Origin: Ilumatobacteraceae bacterium
GTDB taxonomy: Bacteria > Actinomycetota > Acidimicrobiia > Acidimicrobiales > Ilumatobacteraceae
Reading direction: 5' to 3'
Length of the DNA: 64,000 bases
Assembly (NCBI GenBank): GCA_033344875.1
Contig: JAWPMO010000001.1
Coordinates: 372,001-436,000, forward strand
In this document: positions 34,971 through 44,524 of the stretch, in pieces
How the letters are laid out: every line of letters begins with the position of its first letter
Numbering within the stretch: position 1 is the stretch's first letter
Notes under the pieces: generated by a model
Told to the model about the DNA's origin: nothing
The model's database searches: none
Seen by the model: the letters and a program-made list of their open reading frames with translations, nothing else
Program-made: the position numbers and the translations under genes

Positions 34971-36332
34971 GTGATGCGCAGACGTATGGGAATCGGAGTG
35001 CTCGCTGCCATGGTGCTCGTCGCAGCCTGTGGAGGCGACGACGTCGCGGATCGAACGCCTGAGTCGGTTGCCGATTCGCACCCGGACGGGCCGGCTGATG
35101 AGCAGTCCACGGTCGTAACGACCGAGCCCTCTGAAGACATATCTGACGAAGCGTTGCCGCTGCGGTTCGGTGCGTTGTCAGAGCGGTCGGTCGATGGTGG
35201 AGCGGATGGTCGGAACGCGACGGCAGCCATCGCAGGGATGAACGAGTTCGCCGTCGACCTCTATCGCGTCGTGGCCGCCGACGAAGCTGGAAACACGGTG
35301 GTGAGCCCGTACAGCGTCACCTTCGCGCTCGGGATGATCTACGCGGGCGCCCGAGGGCAGACCGCAACGGAGATGGCTGACGTCCTCCACGTTGGCGACC
35401 TGGAACCGGAAGCGTGGCACGAAGGCATCAACGCGTACGACCTCACGTTGGATGCACGCACGGTCGGAAGCCCCACGGTGTGGACCGCTGCCAACAAAGT
35501 GTGGACGAAGCCGGGTCTCGCGTTGCTCGACGACTACCTGGACGTGCTGACCGGCGCGTACGGCTCGCCTCTGGCGGAGGCTGACTTCGGTGCCGACCCA
35601 GAGGCGATGCGCAATCTGGTCAACGGCTGGGTCGAGGAACGAACGAACGACCTGATCCCAGAGCTGTTCCCGCCTGCGTCGTTCGACGGGTCGACGCAGA
35701 TGGTGTTGGTCAATGCCGTTGCGCTGGATGCGCCATGGGAGTTTCCGTTCGATCCGGCAGCGACGCGCACGGAGCCGTTCACGCGCGCCGACGGCTCGAC
35801 GGTGAACGTACCGATGATGCACTACGACGAGTTCCTGCCGTCGGCGTGGACGGAGGACGCCCTGGCGGTGGAGGTGCCCTATGGAGGTGGTGCACTGTCG
35901 ATGGTGGTCATCGTCCCGAACGACCTCGCTGCATTCGAATCCGAGTTGACGACCGAGTCACTCGCTGCGGTGATCGATGGCATCACCGACGGCGGTATCC
36001 ATCTGTCATTGCCGAAGTGGACCGCTCGCACCCACGTACAACTCAACGACGTTCTGACCGGGTTGGGTATGCCGGCAGCGTTCGGTGGCGGCGCTGACTT
36101 CTCCGGCATGACGGAGGGTGGCGGACTCTTCCTCGACCAGGTCGAACACGAAGCGGTCGTCGAGGTCGACGAGCAAGGCACACGCGCCGCCGCCGCGACC
36201 GGAGGTGAGATGGCGGACTCGCACGGACCCACGATCGAGGTCAACCGCCCCTTCCTGTACCTGATCCGTGACCGAGGCGCAGGAACGATCCTCTTCATCG
36301 GTCGCGTCACCGACCCGGCCGTGGTTCCCTGA
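34971..36332 (+). CDS. Serpin-family lipoprotein (serine/cysteine protease inhibitor)
   Basis: 453 residues. Signal peptide with lipobox LVAAC, a linker of about 50 residues, then a full serpin domain: NEFAVDLYRVV, VVSPYSVTFALGMIYAGARGQT, and the C-terminal NRPFLYLIRDRGAGTILFIGRVTDP. The reactive-centre loop hinge VDEQGTRAAAAT (about 398-409) follows the E-x-G-T-x-A-A-A-A-T rule of inhibitory serpins, and GGEMADSHGP is the likely cleavage region. It should trap a serine or cysteine protease at the cell surface. The GTG start follows from the -10. A serpin on a mobile element is unusual. Confidence 0.93.
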   Translation: MMRRRMGIGVLAAMVLVAACGGDDVADRTPESVADSHPDGPADEQSTVVTTEPSEDISDEALPLRFGALSERSVDGGADGRNATAAIAGMNEFAVDLYRVVAADEAGNTVVSPYSVTFALGMIYAGARGQTATEMADVLHVGDLEPEAWHEGINAYDLTLDARTVGSPTVWTAANKVWTKPGLALLDDYLDVLTGAYGSPLAEADFGADPEAMRNLVNGWVEERTNDLIPELFPPASFDGSTQMVLVNAVALDAPWEFPFDPAATRTEPFTRADGSTVNVPMMHYDEFLPSAWTEDALAVEVPYGGGALSMVVIVPNDLAAFESELTTESLAAVIDGITDGGIHLSLPKWTARTHVQLNDVLTGLGMPAAFGGGADFSGMTEGGGLFLDQVEHEAVVEVDEQGTRAAAATGGEMADSHGPTIEVNRPFLYLIRDRGAGTILFIGRVTDPAVVP

Positions 36333-36397
36333 AGAACGGGTTGGACCAGGCACTGGGCGGACGGTGAACTCCGGTCCCTGGAAGAAGCGTGCGTCCG

Positions 36398-36703
36398 TCA
36401 ACTTGACCGCGAGAACGCCACGGTGACCTTCAGATCCAACGCTCCGGCGACCTTCTGGAGGCTCGTGAGCGTCGCGCCGGTTCCCCCGGCTTCGAGTCGA
36501 GCGACGGCGGCTTGGCTCGTCCCCATCCGTGCTGCCAGCTCGCGTTGAGTGAGGCCGGCCGCTTCTCGGGCGGTGCGCACTTGGTCGCCGACCTCGATGG
36601 CGAGTCGCGTGGCGTCGTAGGTCTGATCGAACTCGGCTCGCTCGTCGGCGGTCAGAGCGGCGAGGTGTCGTCGCTTCACGTCATCAATCGTTGTTTGCTT
36701 CAT
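36398..36703 (-). CDS. XRE-family HTH protein (HigA-like antitoxin type)
   Basis: 101 residues. TAREAAGLTQRELAARMGTSQAAVARLEAGG is a Cro/C1 HTH, and ALDLKVTVAFSR is the C-terminal beta strand of HigA/RelB-associated regulators. AGGAGG lies upstream of ATG 36703 at good spacing. No toxin gene accompanies it: the neighbouring frames do not look like RelE or HigB, so it may be solitary or its partner was lost. Confidence 0.8.
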   Translation of the reverse strand: MKQTTIDDVKRRHLAALTADERAEFDQTYDATRLAIEVGDQVRTAREAAGLTQRELAARMGTSQAAVARLEAGGTGATLTSLQKVAGALDLKVTVAFSRSS

Positions 36704-36832
36704 CAGAAGTCCTCCTCGATCGGGTCGAAAGTTCAACGGACCGGTTGACATCAAAGATGATGTCACGTGCTGCGAGGCGTTCGCAGGATTGTCATGCAAC
36801 GAAAGCGGCGGTCGTGGTGCTTTCACGTCGTG

Positions 36833-37177
36833 ATGGACTCTGCTCGATGTGACCGTTGTGGGAGCGCCGGCCTCGCGCCGGATCTGCTCACCGTCGCCGA
36901 GGTCGTCGTCGTCCTGCGGATCAGCCGGACGAAGGTCTACGAACTCGCCGCTGAGTGGCGGACGACCGACGGTCACTCTGGCATTCGGTCGGCCTTCGTC
37001 GGTGGACAGATCCGATTCCCACGGCTCGCGATCGAGGAGATCGTCGGCGGACCACTGACATGGCCTCCGGTCATCGTCGACGCGTTCGCTGACGATCCCG
37101 ACCCGACAGCCCGGCCAACGCTGACCGGACCGACGGCCGCCCGTCGCGCCGCACCTCGCCGACTCCGCCAGGTCTGA
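36833..37177 (+). CDS. Excisionase-like HTH protein
   Basis: About 114 residues. LLTVAEVVVVLRISRTKVYELA matches the winged-helix start of MerR-like excisionases, followed by a basic and Pro-rich tail. CDRCGSAG near the N-terminus might bind zinc. The start is uncertain: no ribosome site or leaderless hexamer is clear, and GTG 36767 is also in frame. Excisionases sharply direct integrases to excise, which fits this place inside the element. Confidence 0.6.
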   Translation: MDSARCDRCGSAGLAPDLLTVAEVVVVLRISRTKVYELAAEWRTTDGHSGIRSAFVGGQIRFPRLAIEEIVGGPLTWPPVIVDAFADDPDPTARPTLTGPTAARRAAPRRLRQV

Positions 37178-37256
37178 GGCCTCCCATGCACGACACCTCA
37201 CGTCAACCATCACACTTCAAGAACAGACAAGTGCCCGCGGGCGGGGGAGGGGCGCC
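37178..37256 (+). other. Gap before the relaxase gene, possible oriT region
   Basis: 79 bases between the excisionase-like gene and the relaxase, ending in a ribosome site (GGGGGAGGGG). It contains a small palindrome CCCGCGGG. Relaxase genes often have their oriT just upstream, but no known nic motif is recognised here. Confidence 0.3.
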
Positions 37257-40200
37257 GTGCTGCGGGTGACGACGCTCTACGCATCATCGGCTGCGGCGTC
37301 GGCCGGCTACTACACGCAGTACCTGACCGACGCGCCCGGCGAGCAGCCCGGCATCTGGTGCGGCAGGCAGGCCGACCTGCTCGGGCTCGGCGGCCCGGTG
37401 AACGGCGAACAGCTGCAGGCGCTACTCGAGGGCCGTGACCCAGTTTCTGGGACACCGCTCGGGATGTCGCTCGTCGACCGGGTGACAAAAGATGGCGGCA
37501 CGGTGCGCGCCGTCGCTGGGTTCGATGCGACGTTCTCGGCGCCGAAGTCGGTGAGTGTGCTGTGGGCGCTCACCTGTGACGCCGGCTACCTCGAAGCGCA
37601 CGACGCCGCGGTGACCGCAGCGCTCGGTTACCTGGAACGGTTCGGATCGACCACCAGGATCCGATCGAACGGTCGCCGGCTGCACCCTGACTCGCAGGGC
37701 TTGATCATGGCGACATTCCGTCAGTCGACGTCACGGGCCGACGACCCACAACTCCACACCCACGCCGTCATCTCAGCAAAGGTCCAAACCGCTGAGGGCC
37801 GATGGCTCGCACTCGACGCCCGGTTCCTCAAGAAGCACCAGCGGATGCTCGGTGGCCTCTATCAGTCGGTGTTGCGATCGGAACTCGCCAACCGCTTCGG
37901 GGTCGCGTGGCAGCCGATCGAGAACGGGCAGGCCGAGATCGCCGGCATGCCAGCACAACTGTTGGAGCAGTTCTCGAAGCGCACCGTCGAGGTCGAGCAC
38001 GCGCTCGACGACAAGCTCGACGACTTCCGCCAACGGGAGGGACGCGACCCGACCAGCATCGAACGAGCAGCACTCACACGCCAAGCCGCCGTCGACACCC
38101 GCAGCCGCAAGACGGGTCACGGTGTCCCGGATCTGCAGACACGGTGGCAACGCGAGGCCAACCGTCTCGGGTGGTCCGCCGAAGATGTCGATCGCCTCGT
38201 GTCGAAGCCGAGCCTCGATGAAGCACATGCACCGGCTGTCACCGTCGCCGGTGTCGTCGATCAGCTCTCCGCTCGCGGGTCGACGTGGGCGCGAGCCGAC
38301 GTCATGCGCACGATCTGTGATCTCCAACCGGCTGTGCCGAACATGTCAGCCGACCGATGGCTCGCCGCACTCGAACGAGCGAGTGACCGGATCATCGACG
38401 AGTGCGCTCAACTCGACCCGGAGGTCATGAACCGTCAACGAGCGTCCGACGGTCGATCGGAGTGGCTCGAACCGATCGCAGCGAATCTGACGTCCGACAT
38501 GATCCTCGACGAGGAAGCCCGCGTATTCGCGTGGGCGCTCGACGCCGAGATTAACCAGCCGCAACCATCGGACACCGTCGACACGACCGGGCTCGACGTA
38601 CTCCAAGCCGACGTCGCAGCAGCAGTCGCCGGCCACGACCGGCTCGTCCTCGCCGTCGGGCCGGCAGGGACCGGCAAGACCACCACCCTGCGAGCCGCCG
38701 CCAACGACATCTGGCGAGCCGACCGCATCGTGTTCGGCCTCGCACCATCTGCCAAAGCAGCTCGCGTACTCGAACGCGAGACCGGCATCCCCTCGGACAC
38801 CGTCCACAAGCTCCTGTACGAACATCTCCAAACCGAGCGGCCGCCGAACGCCCGCTACCAACTCCCACCCGGAGCGACCGTCATCGTCGACGAAGCCGGC
38901 ATGCTCGGAACCGCCAGCCTCGCCCAGCTCGCAGCGCTGGCCGAGCAGCACCGGTGGCGAGTCGTGCTGATCGGCGACCCACACCAGCTCCAAGCGGTCG
39001 GACGCGGCGGCATGTTCCACGAACTCTGCGCGACCGGCCGCACGCTCGAACTCCAGAAGATCCACCGGTTCACGAACGCTTGGGAGGCCGCCGCGTCCCT
39101 CCAACTGCGACACGGCGATCCCGACGCGATCGACACCTACATCGACCAAGGCCGCATCTGTGCCGGCCCCTTCGACGAGCACATCGACGCCATCGCCGGC
39201 GCCTGGATGTTCTTCGACGGCAACGGCGACTCAGTCGCGATCACAGCATCGACGAACGAGCACGTCGACCGAATCAACCAAGCCATCCAGCGTCGCCGGT
39301 TCGCCGGCCACCGAATCGACCCAGCCGACACGGCCGTCATCGCCGACGGCGCCATCGCCCACGTAGGCGACCGTGTCGTCACACGACGGAACGACCGGAC
39401 ACTCACCACCACGACCGGTGAACCGGTCCGCAACCGCGACCACTGGACCGTGTCGGCAATTCACCCCGACGGATCGATGACCGTTGACTCTCAGCTGGAT
39501 GCAGGAACGGTCACACTGCCGGTCGAGTACGTACATCAGCACGTTCAACTCGGCTACGCCGCCACCGAACACGGCAACCAAGGCGACACCGTCACCATCG
39601 GCATCGAACTCGCCACCCCAGCCACCAGCCGACGCGGCCTCTACGTCGGCGCCACGCGAGGTCGAACGCTCAACATGATCCACGTCGTCACCGAAACCAG
39701 CGACCGTGAGGAAGCGAGGTCGGTCCTGCGCGGAATCCTGGCCAACGACCGAGTGGACCTCCCAGCGCTCGCCCAGCGCCGAGAGCTCGCGCAGGCGGTT
39801 CCTGCGACATCACCGTCAACCATCCAGCCGAGGTGTGAGATCCCGCCGTGGTTCAACGACGTTCGACAACGCCTCGTCGACGAGATGAACGACTCGATTC
39901 GCGCGATCGAAGCCCGCAATGCCGATCGAGCACTTCGTCGAGAGGCAGCCGACGAGGCCCGCGACCTGCTTCCGGCCGCAGCCGCGGATGCCGGCCCGTT
40001 CGAAGCGGCCGCTCGTGCCGCAAGCGACGACCGCTACGACGCATGGCGCGATGTCGAGGCGGCGACGCAAGTCGCGGGCGCGGCGGGCCCGCTCCACAGA
40101 AGGAGAGATCGGGCAGCGCTGGCCGACGCCAAACTGCGCCTCGACCGGGCCGAGCAAGCCGTTGCGAGTGCGGAAGAACGGGCCCGGCCAACTCGAGAAC

Positions 40201-40718
40201 GAGTGAACGCCCTTCGTCAAACGATCAAAGACGAGTACGACCGCACGGGCGACATCCTGCACCAGTGGGCCGACCATGACGGGCGCATCGACCGCTCACG
40301 GCGGACCGTTGAAGCACTCGATACCTGGCAGCACTGGGCAGCCGGCGACGATCTCGCACTCGACCAAGTCGTCGCAACGCTTGAAGTGCTTCGCAGTGAG
40401 CGCGACAGCCTCCTCGCAAGTCTCGGAGAAGAACTGAACCTGTGGCTCCAGACTCAGCCCCAGGCAGTCCAGTCGAACGTGCGCATCAGCATCGTCTGGC
40501 AAAGGCTCCAGAGATTGAGTTGCCGGGGTGACTGGACGACTTCCGCTGCGGGCCAGGTGTGCATCGCGCCGGGATCATCTCGTGTCCCGGTCGGGCCGAA
40601 CTCGGTCACCCTTCGCCTGCTCGGCCGGGTGATTGAGTGTCCAAGTTGTGTGGCTGGCCGGAGCGTGAGGGGTGCGCGCGTGGGTCCGTTGGGACGCGAT
40701 CAGCCAGCCGGTGGTTAG
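37257..40718 (+). CDS. MobF-family relaxase with helicase domain (TrwC/TraA-like)
   Basis: 1153 residues. N-terminal TrwC relaxase domain with paired Tyr (AGYYTQYL, Tyr18/19) and the metal-binding His (HTHAVIS, near 167-171). A helicase domain has Walker A GPAGTGKTTT (near 467), Walker B VIVDEAGML and GDPHQLQAV. The last 250 residues are coiled-coil-like and then poorly structured. Nicks oriT and unwinds DNA for conjugative transfer. GTG start with a strong ribosome site. Its stop overlaps the stop of the convergent membrane protein by four bases. Confidence 0.95.
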   Translation: MLRVTTLYASSAAASAGYYTQYLTDAPGEQPGIWCGRQADLLGLGGPVNGEQLQALLEGRDPVSGTPLGMSLVDRVTKDGGTVRAVAGFDATFSAPKSVSVLWALTCDAGYLEAHDAAVTAALGYLERFGSTTRIRSNGRRLHPDSQGLIMATFRQSTSRADDPQLHTHAVISAKVQTAEGRWLALDARFLKKHQRMLGGLYQSVLRSELANRFGVAWQPIENGQAEIAGMPAQLLEQFSKRTVEVEHALDDKLDDFRQREGRDPTSIERAALTRQAAVDTRSRKTGHGVPDLQTRWQREANRLGWSAEDVDRLVSKPSLDEAHAPAVTVAGVVDQLSARGSTWARADVMRTICDLQPAVPNMSADRWLAALERASDRIIDECAQLDPEVMNRQRASDGRSEWLEPIAANLTSDMILDEEARVFAWALDAEINQPQPSDTVDTTGLDVLQADVAAAVAGHDRLVLAVGPAGTGKTTTLRAAANDIWRADRIVFGLAPSAKAARVLERETGIPSDTVHKLLYEHLQTERPPNARYQLPPGATVIVDEAGMLGTASLAQLAALAEQHRWRVVLIGDPHQLQAVGRGGMFHELCATGRTLELQKIHRFTNAWEAAASLQLRHGDPDAIDTYIDQGRICAGPFDEHIDAIAGAWMFFDGNGDSVAITASTNEHVDRINQAIQRRRFAGHRIDPADTAVIADGAIAHVGDRVVTRRNDRTLTTTTGEPVRNRDHWTVSAIHPDGSMTVDSQLDAGTVTLPVEYVHQHVQLGYAATEHGNQGDTVTIGIELATPATSRRGLYVGATRGRTLNMIHVVTETSDREEARSVLRGILANDRVDLPALAQRRELAQAVPATSPSTIQPRCEIPPWFNDVRQRLVDEMNDSIRAIEARNADRALRREAADEARDLLPAAAADAGPFEAAARAASDDRYDAWRDVEAATQVAGAAGPLHRRRDRAALADAKLRLDRAEQAVASAEERARPTRERVNALRQTIKDEYDRTGDILHQWADHDGRIDRSRRTVEALDTWQHWAAGDDLALDQVVATLEVLRSERDSLLASLGEELNLWLQTQPQAVQSNVRISIVWQRLQRLSCRGDWTTSAAGQVCIAPGSSRVPVGPNSVTLRLLGRVIECPSCVAGRSVRGARVGPLGRDQPAGG

Positions 40719-42445
40719 CGCTCGAACGGCTCGAGTGCCGCAACGATGGTTCGTAGGCCATCCGGGCTGCGGTAGGGAAGCTCGGGTGTCGGCGGGCTGA
40801 GGCAGTTGTAGCAGAAGGCAGGGTTCACCCTGATGTAGAGGTCATCGACCTCGACGGTCGCCATCCACACGTTCGGCTCGCCAGCGGGGCACTCTCCGGA
40901 CGTGAGTTCGCCCCACCCATCACGCATTCCGTCGGCGGGTGGGCTGAAGAACTCGTCGGGGATGTGTCGACCGAGCAGCAGCGACGTGCCGGGGCCTTCG
41001 ATGGGTTCGGTCACGGTGCACGGGGAGTCAAACAGCTCGGCGGTCACGGCGAGCATCTGGTCGGGTTCACTTCCAGATGGCACCGCGGAGAGATCAAACA
41101 CTTGGATCCGGGCGCCGTCGTAGTCGAGATCGACCATCCCGTCTTGGGTGTACGACCTATACAGCTCCATCGGCGGGAACCCGGGCGGCATGAACGCCCC
41201 ACCGACCCACCACGGGATGAACGTTGCTTGTTCGAGACCGACCAAACGGTCTTCGTCGATGCCGTCTGGAACAGCGACCGGGCGAAGCATCCGCTCGTGC
41301 TGGACGCCGGCCAAGCGAGCGGCCTCGACCGCTGCGCCCGATGAGCTGTCGAATTGCAGCACCGAGACGGCGCCGACCAACGTCCCGGCACGCCAGCCGT
41401 GCACCGCGGATGTGTCGGTTGCGGACGCTGCACCTATTGCCTCGGCACCGGGACCGACCGCTTCTGCAAGCGTGCCGATCGGGTCCGCGTTGCAGCAGTC
41501 GAGCCCGTAGTAGCGGATCACACCGGCAAACCCGTCGGCCGTCAGAGCCCGGACAGCGAGTTCCTCGGAGGGGAACGACAAGACCAAGCTGTTGACGAAC
41601 GTCTCGGGCGCCTCGAGTTGGATGAAGCAGCTCTCGATCGCCCCGCCGGCTTCCACAACGAGATCGAGAAACGCGTCGCTGTCGCCCTCGGTGCCCAGCC
41701 CGCCACCGCAGTGACTGTCATCGCCGATCGTGGCCCCGTCCGGGCCGTCGGGGAGATGCAGGATCATTCCCGACATCAACTCAACATCTACAGCGTCTGG
41801 TGTTGATCGAGGGTCTGAATCCGCCTCGTCTCCGCGGCCAGGTCCCGCTCGGAGTGATGCGACGAATCGGTCGAGTTCATCGCGATCGAATCCGGTAGCG
41901 ACCACCATCGCGAACGCATCATCGAACACAGACGTGTACCGAGCCTGGTCGTCAGTGATCTCCACGAACCATTCGACCCCGCCCATGACCCGGAGTTCAC
42001 CCGCAGGATCCATCTGATCGACGTTGCCGAAACCGACGACCACGCCACCATCAGCACCAACACTTGGATCCCGAAACCGTTGACTCAAGTTGCCATCAGT
42101 GACCTCGGTCGCGTCAATGACCCAACCGTCAGGCACGTCGGTCGCGACAACGTTCTGTCCCTCAACGATCGACCCCAACGGCAACAACTCAACCGGCGAC
42201 GTTGTCGCTGTAACCGTCGTCGATGGTGGGCCCGCCGGAGCGGATTCGCCGTCGCGTGCAACGACCGCGAGCACAACCACGAGCCCTCCAATCAGCGCCA
42301 CGGTCACTGCGGCCACCAGTCCGACACGAACCCGCCGCCTCCGCGACAGGTCTTCCCCGGCAGCGGCCATCGCGTCGTCGACCACCGACTCAGGATCGCG
42401 AAACGGTCCTCGCTGTGCGAGACGTTCCAGCTCATCAACGATCAT
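40715..42445 (-). CDS. Membrane-anchored protein with large external domain, partner of ECF sigma factor (anti-sigma-like)
   Basis: 576 residues. A short cytoplasmic N-terminus (about 40 residues, helical) is followed by one membrane segment (VGLVAAVTVALIGGLVVVLAVV) and a long external part with several Cys pairs (CCNADP, CYNCLSPP). The start overlaps the ECF sigma gene by four bases. The sigma-plus-single-span partner order is that of anti-sigma factors. No ZAS domain was seen, so the anti-sigma role is inference; the external domain matches no family I know. Confidence 0.7.
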   Translation of the reverse strand: MIVDELERLAQRGPFRDPESVVDDAMAAAGEDLSRRRRVRVGLVAAVTVALIGGLVVVLAVVARDGESAPAGPPSTTVTATTSPVELLPLGSIVEGQNVVATDVPDGWVIDATEVTDGNLSQRFRDPSVGADGGVVVGFGNVDQMDPAGELRVMGGVEWFVEITDDQARYTSVFDDAFAMVVATGFDRDELDRFVASLRAGPGRGDEADSDPRSTPDAVDVELMSGMILHLPDGPDGATIGDDSHCGGGLGTEGDSDAFLDLVVEAGGAIESCFIQLEAPETFVNSLVLSFPSEELAVRALTADGFAGVIRYYGLDCCNADPIGTLAEAVGPGAEAIGAASATDTSAVHGWRAGTLVGAVSVLQFDSSSGAAVEAARLAGVQHERMLRPVAVPDGIDEDRLVGLEQATFIPWWVGGAFMPPGFPPMELYRSYTQDGMVDLDYDGARIQVFDLSAVPSGSEPDQMLAVTAELFDSPCTVTEPIEGPGTSLLLGRHIPDEFFSPPADGMRDGWGELTSGECPAGEPNVWMATVEVDDLYIRVNPAFCYNCLSPPTPELPYRSPDGLRTIVAALEPFER

Positions 42446-42924
42446 GGCGTGACCCCCTCGTGAAGACGAAGTTCCCGGCGGGCACGAGCAGCGATCTGCC
42501 GTACCGCAGGCGAACGAAGATCGAGCAGTGCGGCGATCTGCTCGAAACTGCGACCCTCGACGTAGTGCATGAACAACACGGCCCTGGACCGCGGATCAAG
42601 CTTCGTGAGATGGGAAAGATCCGACGGATACGCATCGCGAGCGCTCTGTGCGTCGATTTCAGCCCGCACTCGAACGAGTGCCAAGCGCCGACGACCGAGG
42701 CGACGACGCTCGTTCGCTGCCCGGTTCACGATCGATCGACGCAGGTACGCCTCGACGTCATCGACCTGAGCGAAGCGGTCACCGCTCAACGCAGTGACGA
42801 TCACATCGTGGACCAGATCGTCCGGCGACATGTCGGGCGAACCCACAACCGCCGCGAATCGGCGCAGCGACGGGTACACGGCCAACAGCCGCTCCCGTTC
42901 TGCACTCCGCGTCAAGCCCTGCAT
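42442..42924 (-). CDS. ECF-type sigma factor (sigma-70 family)
   Basis: 160 residues with region 2 (SPDDLVHDVIVTALSGDR, YLRRSIVNRAANERRR) and region 4 (LDPRSRAVLFMHYVEGRSFEQIAALLDL). This is a small ECF or SigE-like factor. It is cotranscribed with the membrane partner through a four-base overlap. ATG 42924 or GTG 42927; neither has a clear ribosome site. Mobile elements seldom carry both a sigma factor and its partner; it may drive the element's lipoprotein genes. Confidence 0.88.
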   Translation of the reverse strand: MQGLTRSAERERLLAVYPSLRRFAAVVGSPDMSPDDLVHDVIVTALSGDRFAQVDDVEAYLRRSIVNRAANERRRLGRRRLALVRVRAEIDAQSARDAYPSDLSHLTKLDPRSRAVLFMHYVEGRSFEQIAALLDLRSPAVRQIAARARRELRLHEGVTP

Positions 42925-43180
42925 CACTACTCAAGACACCGCACAGCCCCCGATCGTGACACCAAATCATGATCGCCGCGCACAGCCTGGAGAATCGGAG
43001 TCCCGGCACATCCGCTCAGGAACACTCAAGTTCCCCCGGCTACAAGGCCAACGGCTGCCGCCAGTTCGGCGAGGCGAGCGTGATTTCCGGGCACCACAGT
43101 TGGGCCGAAGCGTGCGGGTCATCCCGGAACCGACGACGGATTGTCGGGCGGCGATACCGAGCGGTTTGGACGATGGTCCA
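42925..43180. other. Intergenic, no gene seen
   Basis: 256 bases between the sigma factor start and the 43181 gene. No reading frame with homology and no repeat or hairpin stood out; it must hold the sigma operon promoter on the minus strand. Confidence 0.4.
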
Positions 43181-43633
43181 ATGCTTGCGGAGCGCGCCAA
43201 GATCGGGCAATCTGCTCGGGTGCCGGACCCAAACAACTACTGGCTGACGGTCTACGCCGAACCACCGCTCGATCGTTTGGAACGGCTGCCAGACGACGCC
43301 GTGTTCGCCTGGCTCAATCGCGAGATGCACCGTGTCGGGTCGAAGATCGACTGGACCCGTTTCGCAGATTCTCGTCGTCATTGGTTTGTGTCGTCGGCCG
43401 ACGAACTACGGGCAGTGCTGGACGAATTCCTTGCGGCTCTGCCCGCCGGGGACCACGTCGACCACGGTGGAGATGCGTTGTCGCCGTTCGACGTACGCAT
43501 CGAAGGTGCGGAGCTCGCCAGCGTTGTCCAGGCTCTGCTCGCGATTCCTGAGCACCACTACTTCGTCGCGGCGGACCGCTCGTGGGTTGCTGCATTCACG
43601 ATGGAAGGCGACGTCGACCTCGCGTTCCTGTGA
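43181..43633 (+). CDS. Hypothetical protein, immunity-protein-like size
   Basis: 150 residues, acidic, no signal peptide. Segment WFVSSADELRAVLDEFLAAL and repeated Trp-rich stretches suggest an alpha/beta fold. Not recognised. The ATG at 43181 is a choice among two (GTG 43220), with no ribosome site. It stands alone inside the element. Confidence 0.55.
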   Translation: MLAERAKIGQSARVPDPNNYWLTVYAEPPLDRLERLPDDAVFAWLNREMHRVGSKIDWTRFADSRRHWFVSSADELRAVLDEFLAALPAGDHVDHGGDALSPFDVRIEGAELASVVQALLAIPEHHYFVAADRSWVAAFTMEGDVDLAFL

Positions 43634-43728
43634 GCGCTTCCGAACTGCCCATGTGCGCTTCTCCTCGCGGGACGAATCGGCGACGCGGCCGAGTGATTAC
43701 CGGGTGCGCTGCTCGGGCCGAAGCGTGC

Positions 43729-43785
43729 GGGTAGCGAGAGCCCGACCGGCGGGCTACGGCGCTCGCGCTATGTGCGTCGCTACCC
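43729..43785 (+). other. Long inverted repeat between cargo genes
   Basis: Outer arms GGGTAGCGA (43729-43737) and TCGCTACCC (43777-43785) enclose an inner AGCCCG/CGGGCT stem. It could form an extended hairpin, a terminator for the upstream gene or a structural element. Function not established. Confidence 0.4.
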
Positions 43786-43872
43786 GAACTGTTGTTGCGC
43801 GCGTGTGCCGGATCCCGAGCGGGTTGCTGCGGTCCTCCTGGGCGATGATCCGCATGCCTTCGATCAGATGCG

Positions 43873-43878
43873 TAGCGT
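43873..43878 (+). promoter_or_regulatory. -10 hexamer TAGCGT of a leaderless lipoprotein gene
   Basis: TAGCGT, 7 nt, then GTG at 43886; this gives a protein beginning directly with a lipoprotein signal. Confidence 0.65.
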
Positions 43879-43885
43879 GGATTCG

Positions 43886-44497
43886 GTGAGAGTGGCCGTC
43901 GGAGTGGCGTTGACCCTGATGCTCATCGGCTGTGGGGACGGAACGGATCGGCCCGACTCGGACATATCGCCGGATCCACCCACAGGAACGAACGAGGAGG
44001 ACGAGCCGTGGCCAACCTTGCCGGACGGACCGCCCGACACGTCCGCCACAGCGTTGGCCGCGCTCGACGTGCTGCGGGAATCCTGGGTGTGGGACGAGAT
44101 GGGCGCGCCCGAGGACGCCAAAGTGTTGTTCCACCAAGTCGACGATCAGATCGCTCTGATCACGTTCCGGGTTGACCCAGAAATCTCGTTCGAGGGCTGG
44201 TTGCCGAATCATGTCGCCGCTGACGTTCCCGTGTACAACATCGGTCTCCCACGTCCGAACCGGCCCGATTGCTCGTTCCAATACGACGGCGGAGAACAGC
44301 GTGTCGCACGGGTCTACCCATATGTGATCGAGATCGGCATCACGTTTGCCGCTGTCGTGAATCTGGCCGACGGTTGCGTGGCCAGCATCGATTTCCCAGA
44401 GCCTCCGAAACCGAACGCCGACCCCCAGCGTGGCGACTTCACAGTCCGTTACAGCAATGGCTACGAGAGCGAGGAGCCGACCGGACCCGGCGACTGA
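43886..44497 (+). CDS. Small lipoprotein of unknown function
   Basis: 203 residues. Signal RVAVGVALTLMLIGC ends in a lipobox Cys; then an acidic linker and a beta-rich domain. The start at 43886 was set by the -10 hexamer and gives a compact signal peptide, whereas the longer frame from 43772 would add 38 unhydrophobic residues. No family recognised. Cargo of the tRNA-Pro element. Confidence 0.7.
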   Translation: MRVAVGVALTLMLIGCGDGTDRPDSDISPDPPTGTNEEDEPWPTLPDGPPDTSATALAALDVLRESWVWDEMGAPEDAKVLFHQVDDQIALITFRVDPEISFEGWLPNHVAADVPVYNIGLPRPNRPDCSFQYDGGEQRVARVYPYVIEIGITFAAVVNLADGCVASIDFPEPPKPNADPQRGDFTVRYSNGYESEEPTGPGD

Positions 44498-44524
44498 CAA
44501 GGGTCGAGGGGCACCGTCTGGGAT

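Noticed and set aside
43729-43785. Hairpin as an integron attC site
   Set aside because: The core RYYYAAC/GTTRRRY boxes are missing and no integron integrase is present.
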